Shown here piece by piece: positions 15,906 through 26,487 of a stretch of 64,000 bases of DNA; within the stretch, counting starts at the first letter, position 1; every line of letters begins with the position of its first letter. Position numbers and translations under genes: made by a program. The notes under the pieces are model-generated. The model ran no database searches. It was given only the letters and a program-made list of their open reading frames with translations, and had not been told where the DNA came from. This DNA is from Microbacterium sp. Root553. GTDB lineage: Bacteria > Actinomycetota > Actinomycetes > Actinomycetales > Microbacteriaceae. Location of the stretch: positions 2,785,471 through 2,849,470 of the forward strand of contig NZ_LMFY01000001.1 in NCBI RefSeq assembly GCF_001426995.1, given 5' to 3'.

Positions 15906-16292
15906 TCAGTCGCGGTCTGCGGCCGAGGCGGACTCGGAGAGCTCGAACGGGACCACGGGGCAGTCCTTCCACAAGCGCTCCAGGCCGTAGTACACGCGCT
16001 CCTCCTGATGGAAGACGTGGACGATCAGGTCGCCGAAATCGAGCAGGACCCAGCGGGCCTCCGCACGACCTTCGCGGCGGACCCGCTTGTGACCGGACTC
16101 GATGAGCCGGTCCTCGATCTCATCGGCGATCGCGGCGACGTTGCGCTCACTGTTTCCGGTGACCAGCAGGAAGATGTCGACGAGCGGGAGAGGCTCCGAC
16201 ACGTTGAGCGCGACGAGATCCTCACCGCCCTTCGAGACGGCGGCGTCTGCCGCGAGCTGGAGCATCTCTTCGGCGGTTTCAGGTGACTGCAT
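15906..16292 (-). CDS. rsfS: Ribosomal silencing factor RsfS
   Basis: Protein of 128 aa of the RsfS/DUF143 family. RsfS binds L14 (uL14) on the 50S subunit and blocks joining with 30S when nutrients are scarce. Characteristic segments are VALNVSEPLPLVDIFLLVTG, the RNVAAIADEIEDRL helix, and the C-terminal WVLLDFGDLIVHVF with RVYYGLERLW. Length matches the family. The ATG overlaps the stop of the upstream 380-aa gene by one base (TGATG), so translation is coupled. Position after nadD is the usual one in actinobacteria. Confidence 0.95.
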   Translation of the reverse strand: MQSPETAEEMLQLAADAAVSKGGEDLVALNVSEPLPLVDIFLLVTGNSERNVAAIADEIEDRLIESGHKRVRREGRAEARWVLLDFGDLIVHVFHQEERVYYGLERLWKDCPVVPFELSESASAADRD

Positions 16293-17434
16293 CAGAACAC
16301 ATTCGTGGTGAAGGCGATGATCAGGGAGACGCCCAGCGCGAGCGCGAGACCACCCGCCACGATCGCGAGGATGAGCATGAGTTTGTTGCCCTTTTCGGGG
16401 GCTGGCGGGCGGATGACCTCGCCGGCGGGCTTGATGGTGCTGACCGCCGCGCTGGCGGCGATCGGCGTGGGCGAGGATGCCGGGGGCAGCTCGCCGTCGA
16501 TGAGCACGGCGTCGATGTCCTTGCCATCGGTCGTGCCGTGCGCGTGTCCCTGCGAGCCGAGGCCCCGGGGCAGCTCGTAGGAGCCCGTGATCAGGATCTC
16601 TCCCGTGGACGCGACCGGCCCGGAGAGATCACCGTCGCCCGCGGACGGGGTGAAGATCAGGGTGTTGGGAGCGAGGTGCTGAGATCCCGTCGAGTCGCCG
16701 ACCGTGAGCAGCTCGTCGAACGACGGCGCGAACGGCGCGCGGGCCTCGTTCGGATCGGAGAGCAGATCCTGTCCGAACGCCGGGTTGACCGTCGGGTTCT
16801 CCTCCACGGAGATGTCTGCGGCATCCGCATCGTCGACGTCGGCGAGGACGTCCTCCGACTCGGACGCCTCGGCGTCGTCATCCTCGGCGAGGCCGAGCTC
16901 GGCGACGGAGGCAGCGGGGTCCTCGTCGGGGGCCTGTGCGGCGGAATCCTGTGCGGCGGAATCGTCTGCGCCGATGACCTCGTCGTCGCGGGCGTCCTCA
17001 TCGACGGCGTGTTCCTGCGCGCCGGAGGACGAGGCGGTCGCGGCGCTGACGGGAGCGGGAAGCTGTGCGGCATCCGCGTCGTCCACACCGTCGGTGTCGG
17101 CGGGAGTCGCGGTGCCTGCTCGCTGCCTCTCGAGCTCTCGGACCTGTCGGCGGGTCAACCCCCCGGTACTCGCAGCGGCGCCACTGGCGGGTGCGGCGGG
17201 GGCGGCCGGGATCGTCGCGTCGTGGGACGCGGCATTCGAGGTCGCAGCGCTCTCGGCGCGCTCCTCGGCGTTCGTGTCGTCGCGTCCGGGCGTTGCGGAC
17301 TGCGCGTCGGGCACGACTGCGGCGGCCGCCGCAGCCTCCTCCGCGGTGATGACCGGCGTGGAACCCGTCAACCGGATCTCACGCAGCTGCTTTCGCGTCA
17401 GCGGACCCTGCTCCTGCCGATCCGATGTACTCAT
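16292..17434 (-). CDS. Disordered acidic protein with C-terminal TM anchor, between nadD and rsfS
   Basis: Protein of 380 aa. The sequence is mostly low-complexity Ala, Asp and Glu. A short motif occurs twice: [13 protein letters not shown] near 13 and [15 protein letters not shown] near 90. One hydrophobic helix, [22 protein letters not shown] near 350-372, anchors the C-terminus, leaving the long acidic part in the cytoplasm if the end is outside. ATG 17434 overlaps the nadD stop (ATGA) and the gene is coupled to rsfS downstream. The duplicated basic motif may bind nucleic acid or a protein partner; this is conjecture. I know of no function for this gene, although a protein in this position is common in Microbacteriaceae. 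Confidence 0.8.
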   Translation of the reverse strand: MSTSDRQEQGPLTRKQLREIRLTGSTPVITAEEAAAAAAVVPDAQSATPGRDDTNAEERAESAATSNAASHDATIPAAPAAPASGAAASTGGLTRRQVRELERQRAGTATPADTDGVDDADAAQLPAPVSAATASSSGAQEHAVDEDARDDEVIGADDSAAQDSAAQAPDEDPAASVAELGLAEDDDAEASESEDVLADVDDADAADISVEENPTVNPAFGQDLLSDPNEARAPFAPSFDELLTVGDSTGSQHLAPNTLIFTPSAGDGDLSGPVASTGEILITGSYELPRGLGSQGHAHGTTDGKDIDAVLIDGELPPASSPTPIAASAAVSTIKPAGEVIRPPAPEKGNKLMLILAIVAGGLALALGVSLIIAFTTNVF

Positions 17435-18033
17435 GCCTTGCTCCGATACAGATGATGCTTCGCGATGTATTGAACGACTCCGTCGGGAACGAGATACCAG
17501 ACCGGCTCGTCGTCTCGGACCCGCGCGCGGCAGGCCGTCGACGAGATGGACAGCGCCGGCACCTCCAGTTGGCTGACGTTGTCGCTGGGGAGGCCGTCTG
17601 TGCTCAAGACGTGTCCTGGGCGTGAGACCGCGACGAAGTGGGCCAACTCCCACAGTTCATCATGGTCCCTCCAACTGAGAATCTGCGCCACGGCGTCTGC
17701 ACCCGTGATGAAGAAGAGCTCAGCGTCGGGACGCCGCTCCTTGAGATCACGCAGGGTGTCGATCGTGTAGGTCGGCCCTTCGCGATCGATGTCGACCCGA
17801 CTCACGGTGAACTGCGGATTGGATGCCGTCGCGATGACCGTCATCAGATAGCGGTGCTCGCTCGGCGTGACCTCGGCCTTCTGCCACGGGCGTCCCGTGG
17901 GCACGAAGACGACCTCGTCGAGATCGAAGGAGTGCGCGACCTCGCTGGCGGCGACCAGGTGCCCGTGATGGATGGGGTCGAAGGTGCCGCCCATCACACC
18001 GATGCGCGCCGGACGCGAGGTCGTGTCGTTCAT
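17431..18033 (-). CDS. nadD: Nicotinate-nucleotide adenylyltransferase
   Basis: Protein of 200 aa that transfers AMP from ATP to nicotinate mononucleotide in NAD synthesis. The nucleotidyltransferase motif [12 protein letters not shown] is at about 15-26, with the HxGH histidines; the C-terminal ISST(x)CRARVRD motif near 167 binds ATP phosphates. [11 protein letters not shown] near 50 is also diagnostic. It starts with ATG 18033, 6 nt after the stop of the 74-aa gene, and overlaps the next gene by 4 nt. Cytoplasmic, essential in most bacteria. Confidence 0.96.
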   Translation of the reverse strand: MNDTTSRPARIGVMGGTFDPIHHGHLVAASEVAHSFDLDEVVFVPTGRPWQKAEVTPSEHRYLMTVIATASNPQFTVSRVDIDREGPTYTIDTLRDLKERRPDAELFFITGADAVAQILSWRDHDELWELAHFVAVSRPGHVLSTDGLPSDNVSQLEVPALSISSTACRARVRDDEPVWYLVPDGVVQYIAKHHLYRSKA

Positions 18034-18039
18034 AGGCGC

Positions 18040-18264
18040 CTAGTGGCCGTGCCCTGCCTCGTGGCCGTCCTTGCCGTGGCGCGCAGCCCAGGCGTCCGCC
18101 TTGGCGGAGTGGCGGTTGGCGACGTTCTTGTACGACAGGGTGACGAAGCCGAGGAACGCGAAGACGATGATCGCGACGACGCCGAAGATCAGGGTCTCGA
18201 GCTGGACGTTGCCGTGGTGCTCGGTCTCGGCGGCGGCCATCGCGATCTGTGCGACGAGGTTCAT
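18040..18264 (-). CDS. Small single-span membrane protein with His-rich tail (74 aa)
   Basis: Protein of 74 aa. One TM helix (TLIFGVVAIIVFAFLGFVTL near 25-44) is followed by a basic stretch and a tail HGKDGHEAGHGH containing four His. ATG 18264 is supported by GGAG 5 nt upstream; an ATG 36 nt earlier is in frame but lacks a site. It lies between proA and nadD in the same direction, 6 nt from the nadD start. The His tail may bind metal, or may be incidental. Small membrane proteins at this place are common in Microbacteriaceae; function unknown. Confidence 0.75.
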   Translation of the reverse strand: MNLVAQIAMAAAETEHHGNVQLETLIFGVVAIIVFAFLGFVTLSYKNVANRHSAKADAWAARHGKDGHEAGHGH

Positions 18265-18330
18265 CGTGACTCCGTTTCGTGGCTGGGGGGCATGGCCCAC
18301 CAGGAGCCACAGCGCCCCCTAGTCTAGCCC

Positions 18331-19584
18331 TCAGCCGCGGGTCTGCCCCGACCCACGCGCCAGCCATTTCGTGCTCGTCAGCTCGGAGAGTCCCATCGGC
18401 CCCCTGGCGTGCAGCTTCTGGGTCGAGATGCCGACCTCCGCGCCGAAGCCGAACTCGCCTCCATCGGTGAATCGGGTGGAGGTGTTGACCATCACCACGG
18501 CCGAGTCGACCTCCGCGAGGAACCTCTCGGCATTGCGCGTGTCCGTGGTGATGATCGACTCCGTGTGGCCCGTGCTGTAGCGACGGATGTGGTCGAGGGC
18601 ATCATCGAGGCTGTCGACCACCTTCATGGCGATGTCGAGGCTGAGATACTCGGTCGCCCAGTCCTCGTCGGTCGCGGGGATCACATTCGAGACGAGCCCG
18701 GCCACCATGTCGTCACCGTGGATCGCGACCCCCTCGCTCTGCAGCGCGCTCGCGACGAGGGGCACCAGCCGCGGCGCGGCCTGCCTCAGCACCAGCACGG
18801 TCTCGACCGCGTTGCACACGCTGGGCCGCTGCACCTTCGCGTTCACGACGATGTCGCGCGACCAGTCTTCCGGGGCGGTCTCATCGAGCACGATGTGCAC
18901 GTTGCCCGCACCTGTCTCGATGACCGGGACGGTCGACTCGGTGACCACGGTCTCGATGAGCCCTGCGCTCCCGCGAGGCACCAGAACATCGATGTAGCCG
19001 CGTCCGTTCATCAGCGCCTTCGCGCCGTCACGGCCGAAGTCGTCGACCGTCTGCACGGCCTCGGGGGTCACTCCCGCGCTCTGCAGCGCCTCGCGCATGA
19101 TCTGCACGAGCACCGTGTTGGAGTCGCGGGCGGCGCTGCCGCCGCGCAGCACGACGGCGTTCCCCGAGCGCAGCGCGAGGGCGGCGATGTCGACGGTCAC
19201 GTTCGGCCGTGCCTCGTAGATCGCTCCGACCACCCCGAAGGGCACGCGCACCTGCTCGAGCGTGACCCCGTTCGGCATCCGGTGTCCGCCGACCACGCGT
19301 CCGACCGGGTCGGGCAGCGCCGTGACCTCTCGCACCGCCGACGCGAGAGCGCGCACGCGCTTCTCGTCGAGCCTCAGCCGATCGATCAGCGAGTCGCCGA
19401 TGCCGTCGGCCTGACCGCGCGCGACATCGCGGTCGTTCGCCTCGATGATCGCCGCGGCGTTCTGCTCGAGGGCGACCGCGATGGCTTCGAGCGCGCGGGC
19501 CTTGTCGTCGCTCGTCAGTGCGGCGGTGGCGCGGGACGCCTCCTTGGCGCGCTCGAGGCGCACCTGCGGGGTCTGGTCGGTCAT
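18331..19584 (-). CDS. proA: Glutamate-5-semialdehyde dehydrogenase (gamma-glutamyl phosphate reductase)
   Basis: Protein of 417 aa catalysing the NADPH-dependent second step of proline synthesis. It has the ALDH-like fold; the catalytic Cys is in QRPSVCNAVETVLV near 255, and VPRGSAGLIETVV plus FTDGGEFGFGAEVGISTQK are ProA signatures. The ATG follows the proB stop by 9 nt. The proB stop codon is itself part of TAGACT, which lies 6 nt before the proA ATG, so proA probably has its own leaderless transcript in addition to readthrough from proB. Cytoplasmic. Confidence 0.96.
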   Translation of the reverse strand: MTDQTPQVRLERAKEASRATAALTSDDKARALEAIAVALEQNAAAIIEANDRDVARGQADGIGDSLIDRLRLDEKRVRALASAVREVTALPDPVGRVVGGHRMPNGVTLEQVRVPFGVVGAIYEARPNVTVDIAALALRSGNAVVLRGGSAARDSNTVLVQIMREALQSAGVTPEAVQTVDDFGRDGAKALMNGRGYIDVLVPRGSAGLIETVVTESTVPVIETGAGNVHIVLDETAPEDWSRDIVVNAKVQRPSVCNAVETVLVLRQAAPRLVPLVASALQSEGVAIHGDDMVAGLVSNVIPATDEDWATEYLSLDIAMKVVDSLDDALDHIRRYSTGHTESIITTDTRNAERFLAEVDSAVVMVNTSTRFTDGGEFGFGAEVGISTQKLHARGPMGLSELTSTKWLARGSGQTRG

Positions 19585-19593
19585 CCGCCCAGT

Positions 19594-21935
<2,342 letters not shown>

Positions 21936-21952
21936 CTACTGTCGTGCTGTGA

Positions 21953-22210
21953 TCACTCGGCAGCGGCGACGATGTTGACGACCTTGCGGCCGCCCTTCGC
22001 ACCGAACTGCACCGCGCCTGCGGCAAGAGCGAACAGCGTGTCGTCGCCACCACGGCCGACGTTCACGCCGGGGTGGAAGTGCGTGCCGCGCTGGCGGACG
22101 ATGATCTCGCCGGCGAGAACCTGCTGTCCACCGAAGCGCTTGACGCCAAGTCGCTGAGCGTTGGAGTCACGACCGTTACGGGTGGAGCTTGCGCCCTTTT
22201 TATGTGCCAT
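21953..22210 (-). CDS. rpmA: 50S ribosomal protein L27
   Basis: Protein of 85 aa. It begins [16 protein letters not shown] with the conserved N-terminus that reaches the peptidyl-transferase centre, followed by [10 protein letters not shown] and [11 protein letters not shown]. No N-terminal extension of the Firmicutes type that needs cleavage. It follows rplU by 18 nt and is followed by an intrinsic terminator. Confidence 0.98.
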   Translation of the reverse strand: MAHKKGASSTRNGRDSNAQRLGVKRFGGQQVLAGEIIVRQRGTHFHPGVNVGRGGDDTLFALAAGAVQFGAKGGRKVVNIVAAAE

Positions 22211-22228
22211 GTCCTGGTCTCCTCGGTC

Positions 22229-22537
22229 TTACTTGATGCCGGTGATCTTGACGCGCGTGAGCTCCTGACGGTGGCCCTGGCGCTTCTTGTAGCCGGTCTT
22301 GTTCTTGTACTTCTGGATGATGATCTTCGGGCCGCGGAGGTTGCCGATGACCTCAGCCGTGACCTTGACCTTCGCCAGCGAGTCAGCGTCGGTGGTCACC
22401 GTGGCGCCGTCGACGAGCAGCACGGCGGCCAGCTCGATCTTCTCGCCCGAAGCAGCCTTGACACGGTCGAGCTGAACGATCGTGCCGACCTCGACCTTCT
22501 CCTGCCGCCCACCGGCGCGCACTACTGCGTAAACCAC
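22229..22537 (-). CDS. rplU: 50S ribosomal protein L21
   Basis: Protein of 102 aa. The GTG at 22537 gives [18 protein letters not shown], the normal L21 N-terminus and length; the frame is open upstream but would add residues not seen in L21. Conserved C-terminal segment [15 protein letters not shown] is present. First gene of the rplU-rpmA unit; the promoter lies at 22682-22710 and leaves a leader of about 138 nt with several inverted repeats. L21 binds 23S rRNA domain II region. Confidence 0.96.
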   Translation of the reverse strand: MVYAVVRAGGRQEKVEVGTIVQLDRVKAASGEKIELAAVLLVDGATVTTDADSLAKVKVTAEVIGNLRGPKIIIQKYKNKTGYKKRQGHRQELTRVKITGIK

Positions 22538-22675
22538 TTCATACCTGTTTCGTTGGGGAGCTCGCGGCTCCGAGATCTCACGGGAAGACTGTTGCTTGCA
22601 TGCATCGCAGGGCGACGGGCACGAATGCAAGACTCTCCGCTCCGACCGTCCAGGACGACGCGGCATACGCACCAA
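22538..22675 (-). promoter_or_regulatory. Structured 5' leader of rplU-rpmA
   Basis: Predicted untranslated leader of about 138 nt. Visible inverted repeats include CTTGCAT with ATGCAAG (enclosing about 23 nt) and GGAGC with GCTCC just before the start region. Ribosomal protein leaders often act in autoregulation, but I cannot match this to a named family, so regulation is inference. Confidence 0.45.
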
Positions 22676-22681
22676 GGGACT

Positions 22682-22710
22682 ACTTTACCGGATGCCGGAC
22701 ACTGTGGCAA
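22682..22710 (-). promoter_or_regulatory. Promoter of rplU (-35 TTGCCA, -10 TAAAGT)
   Basis: TTGCCA at 22705-22710 and TAAAGT at 22682-22687 with a 17-nt spacer: one of the best sigma-70-type promoters in the window. Transcription should begin near 22675. Confidence 0.75.
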
Positions 22711-22736
22711 AACGCGCTCTCCGGTGTGTCCGGTCC

Positions 22737-22742
22737 TAGGCT
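22737..22742 (+). promoter_or_regulatory. -10 element TAGGCT (leaderless, DUF4031 gene)
   Basis: TAGGCT, 6 nt, GTG 22749. Confidence 0.55.
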
Positions 22743-22748
22743 GGCTGG

Positions 22749-23015
22749 GTGACCGTTCTCGTCGACGAACCCCGCTGGCCCGCCCACGGACGACTGTGGG
22801 CGCACCTGGTCAGCGATGACAACCTCGACGAGCTGCACGCCTTCGCGCGCGCCCACGACGTGCCTGCGCGCGCCTTCGATCTCGACCACTACGACGTGCC
22901 GGAGGAACTGGTCCCCCGGCTCATCGCCGCCGGCGCCGAGCACGTCGACGGCAAGGAGCTCGTGCGTCGGCTGATCGCCTCAGGCCTGCGGATCCCCGCC
23001 CGCGACAGGCGCTGA
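22749..23015 (+). CDS. DUF4031 domain protein
   Basis: Small cytoplasmic protein of 88 aa. The whole chain is a DUF4031 domain: VLVDEPRWPAHGRLWAHLVSD at the start, then ELHAFARAHDVPARAFDLDHYDVP. The Asp and His residues are conserved in this family, whose function is unknown. GTG 22749 lies 6 nt after TAGGCT and has no Shine-Dalgarno. Its last 36 nt overlap the convergent RNase E/G gene, so the transcripts are antisense at their 3' ends. Confidence 0.85.
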   Translation: MTVLVDEPRWPAHGRLWAHLVSDDNLDELHAFARAHDVPARAFDLDHYDVPEELVPRLIAAGAEHVDGKELVRRLIASGLRIPARDRR

Positions 23016-25523
23016 CGAGTCCGAGTTCACCGAGACGGGAGTACCCGTCAGAGCGGCCGTGGACACCCGACGGCGACCGCGACCCTGGCCGGGCGCCTTG
23101 GGCTCGGGAAGCGCGTCGAGCACCGAGTCCAGCAGCGCCTCGGCCGGTGACTTCGGCGAGGCCTTGCGGTCGGAGCCACGCTTCTTGCGCGGCTTCTTGG
23201 CCCGCTCCTGCGCGGCGGGGGCCTCCGCGGCCTCGGTCGAGGGCGCCACCGCATCCGGCAGGTCCTCCGCATTCGGAACCCGCGTCGATGCTGCGATCTG
23301 CGCGAGAGCCGACTTCGCACCCTCAGGGATGCTGTGCGTCGTGCCCGCGGGAGGGGCCGAGTTCTGCGACGGCCCGTTCCCCCCGCGCTGGCGGCGGTTG
23401 GACGAGGAGTTGCCGTTTCCGTTGCCGTTGCCGTTGCTGCTCGATCGGTGCTTCACGACGGGGTCGTGGTGCACGATCACGCCGCGGCCGGCGCAGACGT
23501 CGCATGCCTCGCTGAAGGTCTCGAGCAGGCCGAGCCCCAGCTTCTTGCGGGTCATCTGCACGAGTCCGAGCGAGGTGACCTCGGCGACCTGGTGCTTGGT
23601 CCGGTCGCGGCTGAGGCATTCGATCAGACGGCGCAGCACGAGGTCGCGGTTCGACTCGAGGACCATGTCGATGAAGTCGACGACGATGATGCCGCCGATG
23701 TCACGCAGGCGAAGCTGACGGACGATCTCCTCCGCGGCCTCGAGGTTGTTCTTGGTGACGGTCTCCTCGAGGTTTCCGCCGGAGCCGACGAACTTGCCGG
23801 TGTTGACGTCGACGACCGTCATGGCCTCGGTGCGGTCGATGACCAGCGAGCCGCCGGAGGGCAGCCAGACCTTGCGGTCGAGCGCCTTCTCGATCTGCTC
23901 GGTGATGCGGAACGCGTCGAAGGGGTCGGCCTCGTCCTCGTAGGACTCGACGCGCTCCAAGAGGTCGGGGGCGACGCTCTCGAGGTAGGCGCGGATCGTG
24001 CGCTGCGACTCCTCCCCCTGGATGAGCATCTTCGTGAAGTCCTCGTTGAAGACGTCGCGGACGATCTTGACGAGGAGGTCGGGCTCGGCGTGCAGCAGCG
24101 CCGGCGCCTGCTGGTTCTCGACCTGCGTGCGCACGTGCTCCCACTGCGACGTCAGACGCTGCACGTCACGGGTCAGCTGATCCTCTGTCGCACCCTCGGC
24201 GGCCGTGCGGACGATCACACCCGACGACTCCGGGAGCACCTCCTTGAGGATGCGCTTGAGGCGCGCGCGCTCGTTGTCGGGGAGCTTGCGGCTGATCCCG
24301 TTCATCGATCCACCGGGCACGTACACGAGGTAGCGACCGGGGAGGGAGATCTGGCTGGTCAGGCGAGCACCCTTGTGCCCCACCGGGTCCTTCGTGACCT
24401 GCACGAGGACGCGGTCCCCGGCCTTGAGCGCCAGCTCGATGCGGCGCGGCTGGTTGCCGGTCTCGACGCCGTCCCAGTCGACCTCGCCCGAGTAGAGCAC
24501 GGCGTTGCGTCCGCGACCGATGTCGACGAACGCGGCCTCCATGCTGGGCAGCACGTTCTGCACGCGGCCGAGGTAGACGTTGCCGATGAGCGACGCATCC
24601 TGATTGCGGGCGACATAGTGCTCCACGAGCACGCCGTCCTCGAGCACGCCGATCTGCGTACGACCGTTCTTGGAGCGCACGACCATCTTGCGGTCGACCG
24701 ACTCGCGGCGGGCGAGGAACTCGGCTTCGGTGACGACCGGGCGACGACGTCCCGCGTCGCGACCGTCGCGGCGACGCTGCTTCTTCGCCTCGAGGCGCGT
24801 GGAGCCCTTGATCGCCTTGGGCTCGGTGATGTACTCGACGACGCGCTGACGCGGCTGGCGCGGCTCATCGCGCTGCTCGCGGGGTTCGCGAGGCTCGTTC
24901 TCGTCGGAACCGCCACGGCGACGGCGGCCGCGGCGGGCTCCCGGCTCGTCCTGCTCGCGGTCGGCGATGCGGTCGAAGACGCGCTCGCGCTCGGGACGCG
25001 CCGGCAGCGGCAGGACCGCGGGCGCGTAGAAGTGCAGCTGCGTCGAGACCTGCGACACGAAGACTTCGGGGAGCAGCCCGAGGGACACCGCGGTGACGGG
25101 CTTGTCGTCCGCAGGCTTCTCGTCCGCAGGCTTCTCGTCGGCCGGCTTCTCGTCGGCAGGCTTCTCGTCGACAGGCGTGTCCTCGACGGGCTCGTCGTCG
25201 GCAGGCTTCTCGTCCGCGGGCTTCTCGTCGGCGGGCTTCTCGTCGGCAGGCTTCTCGTCGGCAGGCTTCTCGTCGGCAGGCGTGTCCTCGACGGGCTCGT
25301 CGTCGGCCGGCTTCTCGTCCGCCGGCTTCTCGTCCGTGACGGGCTCGACCTCGTCGGCGGGCGCGTCCGCCTCAGCGGATCCGTCGTGCGTCTGCTCGGC
25401 GCTGTCGGGAGCGTCGGCGGTACCGTCGACCTCCGTCGCGTCGGCGACTACCTCTGCGGGTGCGTCGGCATCCGCAGCGAAGTCGAGGGTGGGGGCGTCG
25501 TAGTCATTGTTGTCATCGGCCAT
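22980..25523 (-). CDS. rne: Ribonuclease E/G with long acidic repetitive N-terminus
   Basis: Protein of 847 aa, the main endoribonuclease of mRNA decay and rRNA maturation. Residues 1-190 are acidic and include 5-residue DEKPA-type repeats. A basic Arg-rich region precedes the S1 domain (near 300-390: NVYLGRVQNVLPSMEAAFVDIG). The DNase-I-like catalytic domain shows VVDVNTGKFVG near 570 and IIVVDFIDM near 612 (metal-binding aspartates); the Zn-link CDVCAGRG lies near 672. A Lys-rich C-terminal tail follows. ATG 25523 is chosen because MADDNNDYD starts the acidic domain; the frame continues upstream but without better evidence. The last 36 nt overlap the convergent DUF4031 gene. Confidence 0.95.
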   Translation of the reverse strand: MADDNNDYDAPTLDFAADADAPAEVVADATEVDGTADAPDSAEQTHDGSAEADAPADEVEPVTDEKPADEKPADDEPVEDTPADEKPADEKPADEKPADEKPADEKPADDEPVEDTPVDEKPADEKPADEKPADEKPADDKPVTAVSLGLLPEVFVSQVSTQLHFYAPAVLPLPARPERERVFDRIADREQDEPGARRGRRRRGGSDENEPREPREQRDEPRQPRQRVVEYITEPKAIKGSTRLEAKKQRRRDGRDAGRRRPVVTEAEFLARRESVDRKMVVRSKNGRTQIGVLEDGVLVEHYVARNQDASLIGNVYLGRVQNVLPSMEAAFVDIGRGRNAVLYSGEVDWDGVETGNQPRRIELALKAGDRVLVQVTKDPVGHKGARLTSQISLPGRYLVYVPGGSMNGISRKLPDNERARLKRILKEVLPESSGVIVRTAAEGATEDQLTRDVQRLTSQWEHVRTQVENQQAPALLHAEPDLLVKIVRDVFNEDFTKMLIQGEESQRTIRAYLESVAPDLLERVESYEDEADPFDAFRITEQIEKALDRKVWLPSGGSLVIDRTEAMTVVDVNTGKFVGSGGNLEETVTKNNLEAAEEIVRQLRLRDIGGIIVVDFIDMVLESNRDLVLRRLIECLSRDRTKHQVAEVTSLGLVQMTRKKLGLGLLETFSEACDVCAGRGVIVHHDPVVKHRSSSNGNGNGNGNSSSNRRQRGGNGPSQNSAPPAGTTHSIPEGAKSALAQIAASTRVPNAEDLPDAVAPSTEAAEAPAAQERAKKPRKKRGSDRKASPKSPAEALLDSVLDALPEPKAPGQGRGRRRVSTAALTGTPVSVNSDSSAPVAGGDPQA
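25098..25340 (-). repeat. 15-nt tandem repeats within rne (DEKPA pentads)
   Basis: About 15 copies of a 15-nt unit (plus-strand form GCAGGCTTCTCGTCG), encoding D/E-E/D-K/E-P pentads. A larger duplication of 105 nt (seven units) is marked by GTGTCCTCGACGGGCTCG at about 25178 and 25283. Copies differ by silent changes. This is coding DNA, not a CRISPR array. Confidence 0.85.
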
Positions 25524-25701
25524 CTCTGGCTTGCTCCTCGTGCGGACGCGTCGTGCTCCGCTAGATCTCATGCGGTACCCGCAGGTTCCGCGAACTCATT
25601 CGGTGTGCGACCGGCTCATGGCTCTGGTCACGAGGGGCATACGGCCCCGAAGTCTGCGTCGATGTCCACCACGACCGGGTCGAGCGGTGCATCACAGGTC
25701 A

Positions 25702-25707
25702 TTATCG
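25702..25707 (-). promoter_or_regulatory. Candidate -10 (GATAAT) of rne
   Basis: GATAAT on the minus strand within the 281-nt gap between rne and the VKOR gene; a good -35 is not visible. It would give a leader of about 170 nt. The rest of this gap shows nothing else I can support. Confidence 0.35.
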
Positions 25708-25792
25708 CACCAAGTACGCGCTATCGCGGCATCGAGGTGGGCTCGCGTCGTTTTCTCCGGTGCGCTTTCGCCCGATCCATAGCGATCACTGA

Positions 25793-25798
25793 GATACT
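25793..25798 (+). promoter_or_regulatory. -10 element GATACT (leaderless, VKOR gene)
   Basis: GATACT, 6 nt, ATG 25805. Confidence 0.45.
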
Positions 25799-25804
25799 CC
25801 ACAC

Positions 25805-26416
25805 ATGAGCGAGCAGCGCACCCGCCCCGTCTTCTATGCCGTCTGGCTGATCATCGCGAGTGTGATCGGCTGGTTCGCCGCCTTCCAGCTCACGGTCGAG
25901 AAGTTCTCCCTCCTGCAGAATCCGACCGATGCGCTGTCGTGCGACATCAGCCCGTTCATCCAGTGCAGCAAGAACCTCAACTCCTGGCAGGGGGAGATCT
26001 TCGGCTTCCCCAACCCGATCATGGGCCTCTCGGGGTGGATCGCCCCCCTGATCGTCGGTGTGGCGATCCTCGCCGGAGCGCGCTTCCCGCGCTGGTTCTG
26101 GCTGACCTTCGGCGCGGGTGTCACCTTCGCCTTCGGCCTCGTCTGCTGGCTCATCGGTCAGAGCCTCTACGACCTCTTCGTGCTGTGCCCGTGGTGCATG
26201 ATCACCTGGGCCGTCACGATTCCGACGTTCTTCGCGACCATGCTCCACCTGACACGCAACGGATCCTTCACCCGCAGCGAGAAAGCGCGCGAGCGCGCCG
26301 ACAAGCTCATGGTCTGGGTTCCCCTGGCGACGATCCTCTCCTACGCCGTCATCATCCTGCTCGCACAGCTGCAGGGTCTCGACTTCCTCGGCGAGATGGC
26401 GCGACTCGTCTTCTGA
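25805..26416 (+). CDS. Vitamin K epoxide reductase family protein
   Basis: Integral membrane protein of 203 aa, with about five TM helices. The VKOR active-site pair CxxC is in LCPWCM near 136-139, and the loop cysteines lie in DALSCDISPFIQCSKNL near 45-60, giving the four-Cys relay. In actinobacteria VKOR uses menaquinone to reoxidise a DsbA-like oxidase that forms disulphides in exported proteins. No DsbA partner adjoins. ATG 25805 is 6 nt after GATACT with no Shine-Dalgarno. A long bidirectional hairpin separates it from ndk. Confidence 0.92.
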   Translation: MSEQRTRPVFYAVWLIIASVIGWFAAFQLTVEKFSLLQNPTDALSCDISPFIQCSKNLNSWQGEIFGFPNPIMGLSGWIAPLIVGVAILAGARFPRWFWLTFGAGVTFAFGLVCWLIGQSLYDLFVLCPWCMITWAVTIPTFFATMLHLTRNGSFTRSEKARERADKLMVWVPLATILSYAVIILLAQLQGLDFLGEMARLVF

Positions 26417-26433
26417 TCCGCCGCTCACGCGAA

Positions 26434-26475
26434 CGACGAAGCCCGCCGCACGAGATCGTGCGGCGGGCTTCGTCG
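26434..26475. terminator. Bidirectional terminator between VKOR gene and ndk
   Basis: A perfect 20-bp inverted repeat (CGACGAAGCCCGCCGCACGA and its complement) around 2 nt, between the convergent stops at 26416 and 26488. Confidence 0.85.
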
Positions 26476-26487
26476 TCGGTGTGCGCG

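Noticed and set aside
25098..25340. Regularly repeated short DNA units resembling a CRISPR array.
   Set aside because: The units are directly adjacent without spacers, keep the reading frame and lie inside rne.
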